Assembly: GCA_019359765.1 (NCBI GenBank)
Contig: JAHHGU010000017.1
Location: forward strand, 27,897-91,896
From: Aphanothece sp. CMT-3BRIN-NPC111
GTDB lineage: Bacteria; Cyanobacteriota; Cyanobacteriia; Cyanobacteriales; JAHHGU01
Direction of reading: 5' to 3'
DNA: 64,000 nt
Below are positions 54,200-63,948 of this stretch, in pieces. The notes under the pieces were generated by a model. That model was not told the DNA's origin and did no database searches. It saw nothing but the letters and a program-made list of their open reading frames with translations. Every line of letters begins with the position of its first letter. The first letter of the stretch is position 1. The translations under genes were made by a program, and so were the position numbers.

Positions 54200-55777
54200 A
54201 TGCCAAGCAATTCTGTTGACAATAGCAAATCCCGTGTGGTGGTTATTGGTGCTGGGATTGGTGGTTTAACAGTTGGGGCGTTACTAGCTCATCGGGGCTA
54301 TCGTGTATTAGTTTTAGACCAAGCGATCGCACCTGGGGGATGTGCTTCCACTTTCAAACGCCAGGGATTTACGTTTGATGTGGGTGCAACTCAGGTGGCG
54401 GGACTAGAACCAGGCGGGATTCATCGTCGCATTTTTGATGAACTAGAGATAGACATCCCGGCGGCGATACCTTGCGATCCAGCTTGTGCTGTCTACCTAC
54501 CTGGTGAAACAGAACCGATTAACGTTTGGCGCGACCCCCAGCGGTGGCAGGCGGAACGGCAGCGTCAGTTTCCCGGCAGCGAACCATTTTGGCAGTTATT
54601 AACACAGTTGTTTGAGGTCAGCTGGAAGTTTCAATCGCGTGACCCCGTACTACCGCCACGCAACTTATGGGACTTATGGCAATTAATATCAGCAGTTCGT
54701 CCCAATACGACGATCGCCTTGCCTTACGCCTTTTTAACAGTTGGGGATGCCTTACGGGGATATGGACTAGCTGATAATTTGCGTTTGAGAACGTTTCTGG
54801 ATTTGCAGCTGAAGCTTTATTCTCAGGTAGATGCGGAGGAAACTGCACTTCTATATGCAGCTACGGCGCTGAGTGTATCTCAGGAACCTCAAGGGCTGTT
54901 TCATCTCCAGGGTAGTATGCAGGTACTCAGCGATCGCCTAGTTGCAGCCCTAGAAAGAGATGGAGGTCAGCTATTAATGCGCCATACGGTTGAACGCATT
55001 AATATTGAACGTTCCAGCGCCTCTAGCGTCGTAATTCGTAACCAAAAGACGGGGGAAGTTTGGACAGAACCTGCTGACCATATAGTTGCCAATGTCACTG
55101 TGCAAAACCTAATGCAGCTATTGGACAAAGAGGGGGCAAAAAACCTCCAATCCCAAATCCCAAATCCCAAATCCCAAATTCTTTTAAGAGGTTATCGGCA
55201 TAGAGTAGATAAACTACCGCCAGCCTCTGGTGCTTTTGTTGTTTACTTAGGCGTTGATGCCAAAGCAATACCCCCCGGCTGTCCACCTCACTTACAATTT
55301 CTCTACGACTATGAGGGGCCGATTGGGGAAAACAACTCTTTGTTTGTCTCTGTTAGCCATCCTGGGGATGGTCGCGCACCAGAAGGCAAAGCGACAATTA
55401 TTGCTTCTTGCTTTACAGACACTAGGCGTTGGTGGCAGTGCGAGGATTATCGGCAATTAAAGCAGCAGTATACAGAAGATGCGATCGCCCGCCTCTCTCA
55501 ATATTTCTACCTCACACCAGAAACAATCCTGCACACAGAAGCGGCAACACCCCGCACCTTCGCCCACTTTACTGGACGCGATCGCGGTGTTGTAGGAGGT
55601 ATCGGTCAACGAGTACCTACCTTTGGTCCTTTTGGTTTTGCCAATCGCACACCAATTAAACGCCTCTGGCTAGTGGGAGACTCTACCCATCCCGGCGAAG
55701 GTACAGCAGGCGTCAGTTACTCCGCGCTAACAGTCGTGCGGCAAATAGAGGCTGATAACACTCTCCGTACCGCCTAG
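54200..55777 (+). CDS. crtD: carotenoid C-3',4' desaturase-like FAD oxidoreductase (CrtD type)
   Basis: About 525 residues from ATG at 54200 (GTG at 54173 is an upstream option). The FAD fold VVVIGAGIGGLTVGALLAHRG and the DVGATQVAGLEPGG region are followed by the phytoene-desaturase-like C-terminus WLVGDSTHPGEGTAGVSYSAL. Among cyanobacterial family members it feels closest to Synechocystis Slr1293 (CrtD), in myxoxanthophyll synthesis, rather than CrtISO or CrtO. A short repeat-encoded insert lies at 55147-55180. The assignment to CrtD is by recalled similarity. Confidence 0.7.
   Translation: MPSNSVDNSKSRVVVIGAGIGGLTVGALLAHRGYRVLVLDQAIAPGGCASTFKRQGFTFDVGATQVAGLEPGGIHRRIFDELEIDIPAAIPCDPACAVYLPGETEPINVWRDPQRWQAERQRQFPGSEPFWQLLTQLFEVSWKFQSRDPVLPPRNLWDLWQLISAVRPNTTIALPYAFLTVGDALRGYGLADNLRLRTFLDLQLKLYSQVDAEETALLYAATALSVSQEPQGLFHLQGSMQVLSDRLVAALERDGGQLLMRHTVERINIERSSASSVVIRNQKTGEVWTEPADHIVANVTVQNLMQLLDKEGAKNLQSQIPNPKSQILLRGYRHRVDKLPPASGAFVVYLGVDAKAIPPGCPPHLQFLYDYEGPIGENNSLFVSVSHPGDGRAPEGKATIIASCFTDTRRWWQCEDYRQLKQQYTEDAIARLSQYFYLTPETILHTEAATPRTFAHFTGRDRGVVGGIGQRVPTFGPFGFANRTPIKRLWLVGDSTHPGEGTAGVSYSALTVVRQIEADNTLRTA
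55147..55180 (+). repeat. in-frame heptamer repeat inside the crtD-like gene
   Basis: Four to five copies of ATCCCAA encode SQIPNPKSQI in an otherwise unique region. Since 7 is not a multiple of 3, successive copies are read in different phases. Confidence 0.85.
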
Positions 55778-55818
55778 AACGGATAATAAACAATAAACAC
55801 TAAAGTATTTGACAGACA

Positions 55819-56607
55819 ATGTTGACTGGCACAGAAAGGCTATGGCCCCATAATCTCAGCCCAAATCGGCTGGCGGTGCTAGAGAGAAAGCTGGCAATAT
55901 GGCTGCACTCATCGCCAAATCTAAACCCCGATCAAGTTTCACCTTCTTGGCAATCTGATGCATTAGCAGAAGTGCCAACTTGGAAGCAATTAGGGGATAC
56001 CGGAGTTGATTTGTCAAAACTGACAAAGGTGATTCAAGGCATTTTAGATGCTAAAACCGAAAATTTTAGTGATTTAGCAAAGATTGCGGGTTTGGATCTT
56101 GCTGTTGACTTCGCAGGAGCAAAACTGCTTGGAACTGATTTGAGCGGTATTGAGTTAAACGGCGCTTGTTTACAGGGGGCTTATCTGCGTGGTGCTTCTT
56201 TAAGCGATGCTGATTTAAGTGAGGCTTCTTTGAGCGGTGCTAATTTAGCGGGTGCAGATTTGAGTGGGGCTTTATTGAGTAATGCTGATTTAAATCATAC
56301 AGATTTACACCGAGCCAGTCTAGCTTTAGCAAATCTGAGCGGTGCAAATCTGAGTGGTGCAAATCTTACTGCCGCTAATCTGAATAATGCTAATTTGAGT
56401 AATGCTAATTTGAGCAACGCCAACCTAACTGATGCTGACTTGCATCAAACTGCATTAATTTTAACAAATTTAACGAATGTGAATTTGAGTGCGGCGAAGG
56501 TTTCGGCGGCTAAATTTAGAGATAATGAAGGATTAACAGCAGAAATAAAACAGGATTTGATCGAGCGCGGCGCTATTTTTAAGGATTATTTGCAGGATGA
56601 ACGATGA
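55819..56607 (+). CDS. pentapeptide-repeat protein
   Basis: 262 residues. After about 95 unique residues, residues ~100-235 consist of A(D/N)LXX repeats (ADLSGALLSNADLNHTDL; ANLSGANLSGANLTAANL) forming a right-handed quadrilateral helix. The C-terminal tail (GLTAEIKQDLIERGAIFKDY) is a separate helix. Roles in this family vary and are mostly unknown. It lies 41 bp after the crtD-like gene and is likely cotranscribed. Confidence 0.85.
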   Translation: MLTGTERLWPHNLSPNRLAVLERKLAIWLHSSPNLNPDQVSPSWQSDALAEVPTWKQLGDTGVDLSKLTKVIQGILDAKTENFSDLAKIAGLDLAVDFAGAKLLGTDLSGIELNGACLQGAYLRGASLSDADLSEASLSGANLAGADLSGALLSNADLNHTDLHRASLALANLSGANLSGANLTAANLNNANLSNANLSNANLTDADLHQTALILTNLTNVNLSAAKVSAAKFRDNEGLTAEIKQDLIERGAIFKDYLQDER

Positions 56608-56844
56608 AGTTTGACACTCTTCAGCCTGAAGGCATGAGGATTCTTGGTAAGGATTCCCATATCTTGACGGGGTGGGAGGTTTCGTCTGGTTGGAGTTAGT
56701 GGTTAGTAGATAGTAGTTAGTAGGGCACAAATGTTCATTTTTATTCTGGAAAACATTTGTAACGCAACCCACTAAGCACTAACCACTAACAATCCCAACG
56801 ATAAAGTTTGCTTTCTGACCATGCCGACTAGAGATTCTTCTCTT
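56608..56844. other. spacer, possible worn insertion-sequence end
   Basis: 237 bases without a gene. The phrase TTCAGCCTGAAGGC and the nearby GGTGGGAGG resemble right-end debris of IS200/IS605-type elements; this is a weak resemblance only. Confidence 0.3.
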
Positions 56845-59163
56845 TTACAGAGGTGATGAGGGGGCGAGACTATTTTGCCATGTCTGAATTTCCAGTTGAG
56901 CTGATTCGTAAGCAGCAGTGCCAGAGGGGATAGTTTTAGCAATAGCGATCGCACCCTGCAAATCAGACCCCGCTCGTTCTTGCGCCATTGCTAAGAGTTG
57001 ATTGCTCCAGCGATTCATAGCATCCTTGGCTTCCCCTCGCGCTTTTGAAGAAGCAGGCACTTGGCTTGCCGTTCGCATCGCAGCCGCGAGCGCTTCTGGT
57101 GTTCCTGGATTGGCTAACTGGTAAGCTGACTGCAAATTCTGCTGACCCTGGATTTCTCGTTTCCAGGTGCGGATTCTTGCCTGAGCTTCACCGTATAGCA
57201 CCCTTCCCGAGCGAATCTGTTGCGCTGTCGCCACCGCACCACCAAGATTGCCAGCATCTGCTTGTATTTCTGCTTGGTCAAGATAAGGCTGGTCTTGCAG
57301 GCGCTCAACTTGGCGGCTCCACTGCCGAATCTTGCTTTGAGCTTCTCGGTATAGCACCCGTCCTGGCCTAATCTGTTGGGCTACTGCCACAGCACTGCTA
57401 AGGTTTCCCGCCATTGCCTGTGCATCTGCTTGGTCAAGATAGGGCTGGTCTTGCAAGCGTTGGATTCTGTCTGTCCACCGCTGGATCTTGCTTTGAGCTT
57501 CCTGGTATAGCACCCGACCTGGCCTAATTTGCTGGGCTGCCGCCACAGCACTGCTGAGATTGCCCGCCATTGCCTGTGCATCCGCCTGGTCAAGATAGGG
57601 CTGGTCTTGCAACCGCTGGACTTTGCCAGTCCACTGCCGGATCTTACTTTGAGCTTCCGGGTATAGTACCCGTCCCCGACGAATTACACTTGCTTGCTCA
57701 ACAGCGTCTTGCAGGGATGTCACAGTGCCAAAATTCGCCAGCTGTTCAGCACGCTGTAGAAAAGGCCCGTCTTCGGTCGTTTCTATTTGGCGCACCCAGG
57801 TAATAATTTGATCTCTGGCTTCAGAGCCACGGGGATTGGAAGAGGGAATTAGCTGCGCTTCGGCGATCGCGATCCTTAAGTCCTTCACTAAGCCCGACTG
57901 GGCAAAATAACGCGCCCGCTGTAGATGGGCGACATCTTGAATTTCTAGCTGCCAGCGGGCGATGAATTGCTGGGCTTTGTTATACAGGGGGCGTCCCTGC
58001 TGTAGCTTTTGGGCAAGAGATATCGCTTCTTCGAGATCTGCAACTGTTCCTGCATCAGCGCGAGACTGAGCATTAGCTAAGTCAATCAAGTCTTGAGCTT
58101 CTACTTGTAACTTCACACTGGCAGGAATGTTCTTCGTGATTTCCAGTACTCCTTGCCAGTCTCCATTATCTAGCCGCTCCTGAGCAATATCGATCAGCTT
58201 ATCGGCACATTTAGCGATCAAATCTTGAGCTTCCTTGTAGGCATAACTCTTGGAACCTAATTGCTGTGCCAGCTTGATAGCCTCTAATAGATTTTTTAAT
58301 CCGCCTCTTCTTAACAGGCGGTAAGCTTTGTCCAGCTTGGCGCTTTCTTCTTGCGCCGTATGAATTAGATCAATCAGTTCATCGTACTTAGTCGTTGCCC
58401 AGTAGGTATTGCCTAATTTAGTCAGCTCCACCGCTTTTAAAAAAGCTTCGTGCCAGCGTGACTGACGTAGTTCTCCCTCAGCTTTTCGATAAATCTCCTC
58501 TGCCTCCGACCAGATTGACTGCCAACGGTCAATCCGAGCCTTTACCAGGCCATATGCTGGCACGCCAGTGGGAATCTTGCGGGCGGTGGCGATCGCCTCA
58601 TCTAGCTTCCCAGCTTGAAATGACTGCTCTGCCAGTTTCAAAATCTCCAGCGACCATTGTTCAATAGAGCGATTAATTTCTGCCCGCAGTGGGTGATCCT
58701 TCGGCAGACCATTAACCAGCGCGATTGCCTCCAGTAAGTCATCTACCGTATCTTTATTCGCCGCCAACTGAGCGCAATAAAAGCGCAACGAGGCCGAAGC
58801 CGTTGGCCAGAAAATAGCTGGGCAGTTCGGCAGCGCTGGTAGCTTAAACAGTAGCGCCACCGCCATGAACCCTAAAGAGCCAGAAACCACAACGGTAACA
58901 GCGGCCCAGAACTGCCAGCTAGTCGGCAAACGCAGACGATACCTTCGCCTTGGTTTTGACGGAATGGGTGAAAGTTCCTCTACTTCCTCCGGACTTGGAC
59001 TAACCGAATCTCTAAGGGGTAGCTGTCCTAGTCGGCGTCGCGGCGAGATTCCTGAAACTGGGGAACCCTCAGAGGCAGCACCCTTTTTGTCCGACGGCCA
59101 CCCAGAGCGATTTGAAGACCTAGCTCCATGCCAACCATCTGGGATTTCGCGATTTCTACTCAT
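56845..59163 (-). CDS. large single-pass membrane protein with helical repeats, function unknown
   Basis: 772 residues. The first 80 residues are charged and disordered, a membrane helix follows at about residues 84-110 (FWAAVTVVVSGSLGFMAVA), and the rest is all helical. Repeating blocks end in AQ..I..W and include three nearly identical 52-residue copies (517-672). The layout resembles TPR/SEL1-like scaffolds, and similar cyanobacterial proteins are often mislabelled chromosome segregation ATPases; no ATPase motif exists here. It is followed on the minus strand by nothing close. Confidence 0.78.
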   Translation of the reverse strand: MSRNREIPDGWHGARSSNRSGWPSDKKGAASEGSPVSGISPRRRLGQLPLRDSVSPSPEEVEELSPIPSKPRRRYRLRLPTSWQFWAAVTVVVSGSLGFMAVALLFKLPALPNCPAIFWPTASASLRFYCAQLAANKDTVDDLLEAIALVNGLPKDHPLRAEINRSIEQWSLEILKLAEQSFQAGKLDEAIATARKIPTGVPAYGLVKARIDRWQSIWSEAEEIYRKAEGELRQSRWHEAFLKAVELTKLGNTYWATTKYDELIDLIHTAQEESAKLDKAYRLLRRGGLKNLLEAIKLAQQLGSKSYAYKEAQDLIAKCADKLIDIAQERLDNGDWQGVLEITKNIPASVKLQVEAQDLIDLANAQSRADAGTVADLEEAISLAQKLQQGRPLYNKAQQFIARWQLEIQDVAHLQRARYFAQSGLVKDLRIAIAEAQLIPSSNPRGSEARDQIITWVRQIETTEDGPFLQRAEQLANFGTVTSLQDAVEQASVIRRGRVLYPEAQSKIRQWTGKVQRLQDQPYLDQADAQAMAGNLSSAVAAAQQIRPGRVLYQEAQSKIQRWTDRIQRLQDQPYLDQADAQAMAGNLSSAVAVAQQIRPGRVLYREAQSKIRQWSRQVERLQDQPYLDQAEIQADAGNLGGAVATAQQIRSGRVLYGEAQARIRTWKREIQGQQNLQSAYQLANPGTPEALAAAMRTASQVPASSKARGEAKDAMNRWSNQLLAMAQERAGSDLQGAIAIAKTIPSGTAAYESAQLEIQTWQNSLAPSSPL
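57148..57615 (-). repeat. three 156-bp tandem repeats in the membrane-protein gene
   Basis: Units of 52 residues of the form RLQDQPYLDQADAQAMAGNL, then QQIRPGRVLY and EAQSKI, at high identity, flanked by more diverged copies. Confidence 0.88.
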
Positions 59164-59401
59164 AACTCACACACCACGGTAGCGCCTCGTCCGCGTGCTT
59201 TCTGGCACAGGCAGTAGTTGCAATCCTACTCCCCCTAGATAGAAAAAGCTACATCCTTAAAGAGTTTTGAGTTTGTAGGGGCAGGGAGAGGCTGTCGAAT
59301 TATTCAGTCAAAACCAAGGTTCGTTTGCCCAACCCCCGCCTAGAGAGTTTTGATTTGAAAGAGCTTAACTGAAAACTTTTTCTTTCAAAATTCATAGCTC
59401 T

Positions 59402-60301
59402 CTAAACCAACTCTGCTCGCAAATCCTCAATCAGCTGCGCCAGTTCATCACGGCTAGCCTGGTAAACTTTTCCACAGAAGTGGCAGGTTGCTTCTGCTCC
59501 ATTATCTTTCTCAATCATATCCTGGAGTTCCGCTTCCCCTAGCATCTTCAAAGCGCCCAAGACACGGTTAAAAGAGCAACCACAGTGAAAGCGCAACATT
59601 TGCACTTCTGGAAGAATAGTCAGACCCATGTCTCCCAGCAGTTCTTCAAAAATCTCTGGCAACGTCTTGCCTACCTGTAGTAATGGCGTAAATCCCGACA
59701 GGGCGGCTACACGAGATTCCAGCTTTTGCACAAGGCTTTCGTCTCTAGCCGCTTTAGGCAATACTTGCACCAGTAACCCACCAGATGCCGTGACGCCCTC
59801 TGCCCCAACGAATACACCCACAACTAATGCCGAGGGCGTCTGTTCGGAACTCACCAAGTAGTGAGCCACATCGTCTCCAATTTCACCTGAAACTAGCTCG
59901 ACAGTACTGGAATATGGGTAGCCATATCCCACATCCCGCACCACATAGAGGTAACCATCGTGACCTACCGCTCCACCGACATCGAGTTTTCCCCTAACAT
60001 TGGGCGGCAGTTCAACCGCTGGGTTATCCACATAACCACGCACGGTTCCGTCTGCTCCAGCGTCCACTAGAATACCTCCTAAAGGACCCTCACCCTTGAT
60101 GCGAATATTAACCCTTGACCCCTCTCGCTTCATGCTAGAAGCCAACAACAGCCCACATGACATCGTGCGTCCCAGTGCCGCTGTCGCCACATAGGAGAGC
60201 TTGTGACGCCCTCTAGCTTCTTCTGTGAGGCGGGTTGTGATAACCCCAACGGCTCGAATGCCACCTTCTGCTGCGGTGGCGCGAACTAACTGATCAGCCA
60301 T
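59402..60301 (-). CDS. hslO: 33 kDa redox-regulated chaperone Hsp33
   Basis: 299 residues from ATG at 60301. Cytosolic holdase activated by oxidation of a C-terminal zinc centre. Four Cys are present as CGC (HCGCSFNR) and CHFC, which bind zinc when reduced. The N-terminal domain begins LVRATAAEGGIRAVGVITT and has AALGRTMSCGLLLASSMK, typical of Hsp33. Confidence 0.96.
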   Translation of the reverse strand: MADQLVRATAAEGGIRAVGVITTRLTEEARGRHKLSYVATAALGRTMSCGLLLASSMKREGSRVNIRIKGEGPLGGILVDAGADGTVRGYVDNPAVELPPNVRGKLDVGGAVGHDGYLYVVRDVGYGYPYSSTVELVSGEIGDDVAHYLVSSEQTPSALVVGVFVGAEGVTASGGLLVQVLPKAARDESLVQKLESRVAALSGFTPLLQVGKTLPEIFEELLGDMGLTILPEVQMLRFHCGCSFNRVLGALKMLGEAELQDMIEKDNGAEATCHFCGKVYQASRDELAQLIEDLRAELV

Positions 60302-60694
60302 GAAAAAACCTTACAGTTCTTAACAAATTCAATTCGATCTTAACTAAGACTCACGCCATGCTCACAGGGTTGACGGTGGGGCGTGGCGGGATGATGGAAG
60401 ACTGGGGAGACACAGTAGCGCAGTGAGTTCAAGATTTTCCATCCCCCCGTGTCAGTCTCGACCAACAAGTAAACTACCCCACGCTCATCGCGCTTACGAT
60501 AGAGCGGGGGCTTCCAATATTCCGATGCTCATCCGTTGGCGTAGCCTTCTGAAGCTCTAGCGGATAGAGCGCGGGGCTGACGACGTTCCTGCTAAAAATT
60601 TGAGAAATTCTTCGCCATAGCGTCTCAAGCTTAGCGGTAGGAGTAACTGATAGGATGTCAAAAGAACGATCGCTGGTTGGTGGCAATTTTAAAT
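60302..60694. other. spacer between hslO and the next plus-strand gene
   Basis: 393 bases. G+C-rich strings near 60520-60590 are suggestive of a worn IS200/IS605-type end, but nothing could be assigned. No gene. Confidence 0.4.
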
Positions 60695-61090
60695 ATGCTA
60701 GGAACCTTTCAACAAAGCCATCTTCGCATTGAGGTGGAAGCACAGACAGGCGTTATCGGTGAAAGCCTACTGCGTCCCAGCCAGATGCGCCGATGGCTCT
60801 GGCACGTAAGCTTTTCAGATGGGCTGCCGGAAGAGCTGCATCAAGGATTGAAATTCACCAGCTGGGTAGGACCAGTTGCTGTACAACACCAAGTGGATGT
60901 AGCCCAGCCCAACTGTCTACGCCTGCTATTGAGTCAGGGAATTGATGGTTATCATGAGTGGTATTGGGGAGAAGGTTGGGTGCAATCGCGTCTAGAAGGA
61001 ATATCGTTGCTGCCCCTTAATTTGGCTCAAACTCTAAGCTTGGTAAGCTTGCGTCAATATTTGGCCTTGCTACGACAGAGCCGTGACTAA
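60695..61090 (+). CDS. hypothetical protein, possibly cyanobacteria-specific
   Basis: 131 residues from ATG at 60695 (a TTG at 60677 would add six residues). Soluble, with alternating strand pattern SHLRIEVEAQTGVIGESLLR, PSQMRRWLW and the C-terminal LPLNLAQTLSLVSLRQYLAL. The fold may be of the SRPBCC ligand-binding type; this is a guess from the strand-helix pattern. No neighbours are coupled. Confidence 0.65.
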   Translation: MLGTFQQSHLRIEVEAQTGVIGESLLRPSQMRRWLWHVSFSDGLPEELHQGLKFTSWVGPVAVQHQVDVAQPNCLRLLLSQGIDGYHEWYWGEGWVQSRLEGISLLPLNLAQTLSLVSLRQYLALLRQSRD

Positions 61091-61097
61091 ATTGTGA

Positions 61098-61541
61098 TTA
61101 GGAATCATGCCCTATTTCTGAAGGCTTTACTACTAGCACTGAGCAAGGGGCGTCGGCTACCACCTGGCTACTGACAGAACCCTGCAAAATTCGCTTGAGA
61201 CCAGTCAGACCACGACTGCCAATCACAATCAAATCGCAGCCGTGGATATGAGCGAGGCGGACAATTTCTTCTGCGGGGTCGCCGCTAACAATTTCTAGTT
61301 CGCTCTGGTAGGGGAGATTTGCTTGGTATGATTGCAGCTGTTTTTCAAAATGTCTATAAGGCAGATCCTCTGACTGGCTTTGAGGTCGGTCAACAGCCAC
61401 TTCCACATCAGACACTACCGAGGGAATGACATGGGAGAAAATAATTTTGGTTGCTGGCTGTAGTTGCAGTTCTCCCAGAGTTTGAATCACTTCCTCCGAT
61501 ACCTCTGAGTCGTCGAGAGCCACCAGAATTGTTTTTAGCAC
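61098..61541 (-). CDS. universal stress protein (UspA family)
   Basis: 147 residues; the single Usp domain starts MLKTILVALDDSEVSEEV. The ATP-binding loop GSRGLTGLKRILQGSVSSQV matches the G-2X-G-9X-G(S/T) pattern, so it is an ATP-binding Usp. It converges with the 60695 gene with seven bases between. Confidence 0.92.
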   Translation of the reverse strand: MLKTILVALDDSEVSEEVIQTLGELQLQPATKIIFSHVIPSVVSDVEVAVDRPQSQSEDLPYRHFEKQLQSYQANLPYQSELEIVSGDPAEEIVRLAHIHGCDLIVIGSRGLTGLKRILQGSVSSQVVADAPCSVLVVKPSEIGHDS

Positions 61542-61765
61542 CGAAAAGTCTCCTTTTAGGATTCAGCCATCAGCTTATTTTGGACATTGGGCACTAAAGA
61601 CTTAGGACTTTGCCGCATTCAACAGTCCCCAGTCTAAAGTTAACAATGGCTGATTGGTAGAATATCAGACCAAAAACAACACGCATAGGTCTTCAGCCCC
61701 CAGCTTCAGTGTAGTGGGGTCAATTCCATGATCCTGGCATCCAAAATTCTGGGGTGGCATGACTG

Positions 61766-63100
61766 CTAAGAGTCCAGCTCTCCAGAGGTTCGTAGCCGTA
61801 CCGAATCGGCATGGGAAGGTAGACCTTCAGCTTGGGCTAAAACCTGAATGGCACTGGCAACTTTCTTAAGAGCTGTCGGAGAATACTGAATTAAGCTGGA
61901 GTGTTTCATAAAAGTCTCTACTCCCAGCGCCGAAGCGTAGCGAGCCGCACCGGAAGTTGGCAGTGTATGATTTGGTCCGGCTAAGTAGTCACCAACGGCT
62001 TCGGGGGTGGAGCTACCCAGAAATATAGCACCTGCGTGGCGAATGTTTTCTAGTATTGCCCAGGGGTCAGCAATCTCCAGTTCTAGGTGTTCGGGCGCAA
62101 ACTCGTTGGAGAGTTCGGCGGCAGCGTCGAGGGTATCAACGACGATTATTAAACCGTAGTGAGCGATCGCTTTTTCTGTCAGTAGGCGTCGCGGATGGTT
62201 CCTCAGCTGTCGGTCTACCTCCGCCTGCACTTTATAAGCCAGCACTGCCTCTGTTGTCACGAGAATGGCAGCTGCCATGGGGTCGTGTTCCGCCTGCGCC
62301 AATAAATCTGCCGCTACGTGTACCGGATGAGCAGTGTCATCGGCAATAATTAACACTTCCGAAGGCCCGGCTAAAGAGTCAATTCCTACCGTGCCGTAAA
62401 CGAGCTTTTTCGCCAGTGTGACGTAAATGTTACCGGGACCACTAATTACATCCACCTTAGGTATGGTTTCAGTGCCATAAGCCAAAGCGGCGATCGCTTG
62501 AGCACCTCCCACCCGATAAATCTCCTCTACACCTGCCTCCTGGGCAGCAACCAGGACAGCGGGGTTAATCGCTTTATCTGGTCCTGGCGGCGTCACCATT
62601 ATTATTCGGGGGACGCCAGCAACTTTGGCGGGGATGGCATTCATTAACACGGTACTAAGGTATGACGCCCTGCCACCAGGAACATAAAGCCCCGCCCGAT
62701 CTACCGGAGTGTAGCGTTTCCCCAGAACCACGTCATCCTCCCCAAATTTCACCCAGGATTTGGGGACGCGCTGCCGGTGAAATGCCTCAATGTTCTGGCG
62801 AGCCAGATTAATGGCATCAAGTAACTCTTTGGATACCTGTTGATAGGCGGCATCCAATTCTGAGCCACTGACGCGGAGTTGTTCGGAAGTCAGATCTTGC
62901 CCGTCAAATTCTGCTGTGTAGTGCAGGACGGCTTTGTCTCCTTGGCGCTGCACCGCCTGTAAAACTTCCCGAACGGTTGCTTCTTTGTTAAAAATCTGGT
63001 CATCGTGGGTGCGAGGCGCGCTTTCGCGCACGCTGGCGCGATCGCAGATACGCCGCAGTTCAGTTTTTGCCTCAGCCTGCTGAGTAATGATTCGCAGCAT
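61766..63100 (-). CDS. hisD: histidinol dehydrogenase
   Basis: 444 residues; last two oxidation steps of histidine synthesis, zinc-dependent, NAD+-linked. Signature segments are YVPGGRASYLSTVLMNAIPAKV, GGAQAIAALAYGTETIPKVD, VISGPGNIYVTLAKK, GPSEVLIIADD, AEHDPMAAAILVT (catalytic His region) and GPNHTLPTSG. Complete. Divergent from rpsT, as is common in cyanobacteria. Confidence 0.97.
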   Translation of the reverse strand: MLRIITQQAEAKTELRRICDRASVRESAPRTHDDQIFNKEATVREVLQAVQRQGDKAVLHYTAEFDGQDLTSEQLRVSGSELDAAYQQVSKELLDAINLARQNIEAFHRQRVPKSWVKFGEDDVVLGKRYTPVDRAGLYVPGGRASYLSTVLMNAIPAKVAGVPRIIMVTPPGPDKAINPAVLVAAQEAGVEEIYRVGGAQAIAALAYGTETIPKVDVISGPGNIYVTLAKKLVYGTVGIDSLAGPSEVLIIADDTAHPVHVAADLLAQAEHDPMAAAILVTTEAVLAYKVQAEVDRQLRNHPRRLLTEKAIAHYGLIIVVDTLDAAAELSNEFAPEHLELEIADPWAILENIRHAGAIFLGSSTPEAVGDYLAGPNHTLPTSGAARYASALGVETFMKHSSLIQYSPTALKKVASAIQVLAQAEGLPSHADSVRLRTSGELDS

Positions 63101-63409
63101 GAAGTTCGGTTTGCCAATCTAGGAATTACAAAGCCAGAGAACCGGTCTACAAGCATCCTTTTTAGAGGTTAGAGCGAAGATGGCTAGGGGCTTCGGAAAG
63201 GCTAAATGCATTTAGCTTTTTACTTGTTTTGACTCTAGCTTCTTGAGCCTCACTCCCGCCTCTTTTTTACCCTAATCCAGATCCTTAAGCATACCCGTAC
63301 TCCCTCTATAGCTTAACCTGGATTTTTCAAGGGTACTAAATAGTTGATTTGGGTAATAGATGCTATATTAGTCTATCTAGCTTTGAAAACAAGTTTTCTG
63401 AGACTGACT

Positions 63410-63721
63410 GTGGCTAATACTAAGTCTGCTATCAAGCGTGTTGAAGTTGCCGAGCGCAATCGGCTGCGTAATAAAGCTTATAAGTCAGCGGTGAAGACGC
63501 TGATCAAGAACTACTTTGCCTCTGTGGAAACCTACGCGGCTAACCCTAGCCCGGAAACAATGCAGGAAGTGCAGAGCAGAATGTCCGCTGCTTACAGCAA
63601 AATTGACAAGGCCGTGAAGCGGGGGGTTTTACATCGTAACAACGGTGCTAATAAGAAATCCGGTCTCGCTAGAGCGCTCAAACGGCACTCGCAAGCATCG
63701 GAAGCATCGGTGGCTTCTTAG
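63410..63721 (+). CDS. rpsT: 30S ribosomal protein S20
   Basis: 103 residues from GTG at 63410, chosen because the family N-terminus is (M)[20 protein letters not shown]; the frame extends 22 codons upstream without homology. S20 helix bundle: [40 protein letters not shown]. The Ser/Ala-rich C-terminal tail is slightly long. The hisD / rpsT / tatD order is typical of cyanobacteria, with rpoB expected next. Confidence 0.96.
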   Translation: MANTKSAIKRVEVAERNRLRNKAYKSAVKTLIKNYFASVETYAANPSPETMQEVQSRMSAAYSKIDKAVKRGVLHRNNGANKKSGLARALKRHSQASEASVAS

Positions 63722-63793
63722 AAAGGATTTAGCGCTGTCCCCTAATGAGCAGTCTCGATGCCATAACCTCTGTGGGCATCAAGGCAAGCCCCC

Positions 63794-63835
63794 GTTAATA
63801 GTTATTGGGAAAATCCTCTACTAATAACTATTAAC
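63794..63835 (+). terminator. 13-bp inverted repeat downstream of rpsT
   Basis: GTTAATAGTTATT and AATAACTATTAAC pair perfectly around a 16-nt loop, 73 bp after the rpsT stop. No T-tract follows, so it could be an atypical terminator or a leader structure for tatD. Confidence 0.5.
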
Positions 63836-63840
63836 ACCAA

Positions 63841-63864
63841 TTCTCTGCCCATAAGGGCGGAGAA
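63841..63864 (+). promoter_or_regulatory. hairpin in the rpsT-tatD spacer
   Basis: TTCTCTGCCC and GGGCGGAGAA pair with one wobble around ATAA, 85 bp before the tatD start. It follows another stem, so a folded leader is plausible. Confidence 0.5.
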
Positions 63865-63948
63865 TTCAATGCTCACCCCTAACAGGCGAAAACTCCCAGG
63901 CGCATGAGACGGTCACCGAGCCTACCATAAAGACGGGAAACAGCATTA

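Noticed and set aside
60474..60743. 89-codon minus-strand frame and G+C-rich string suggesting an IS200/IS605 end
   Set aside because: No TnpB or TnpA motif and no complete hairpin end could be defined; treated as unexplained spacer.
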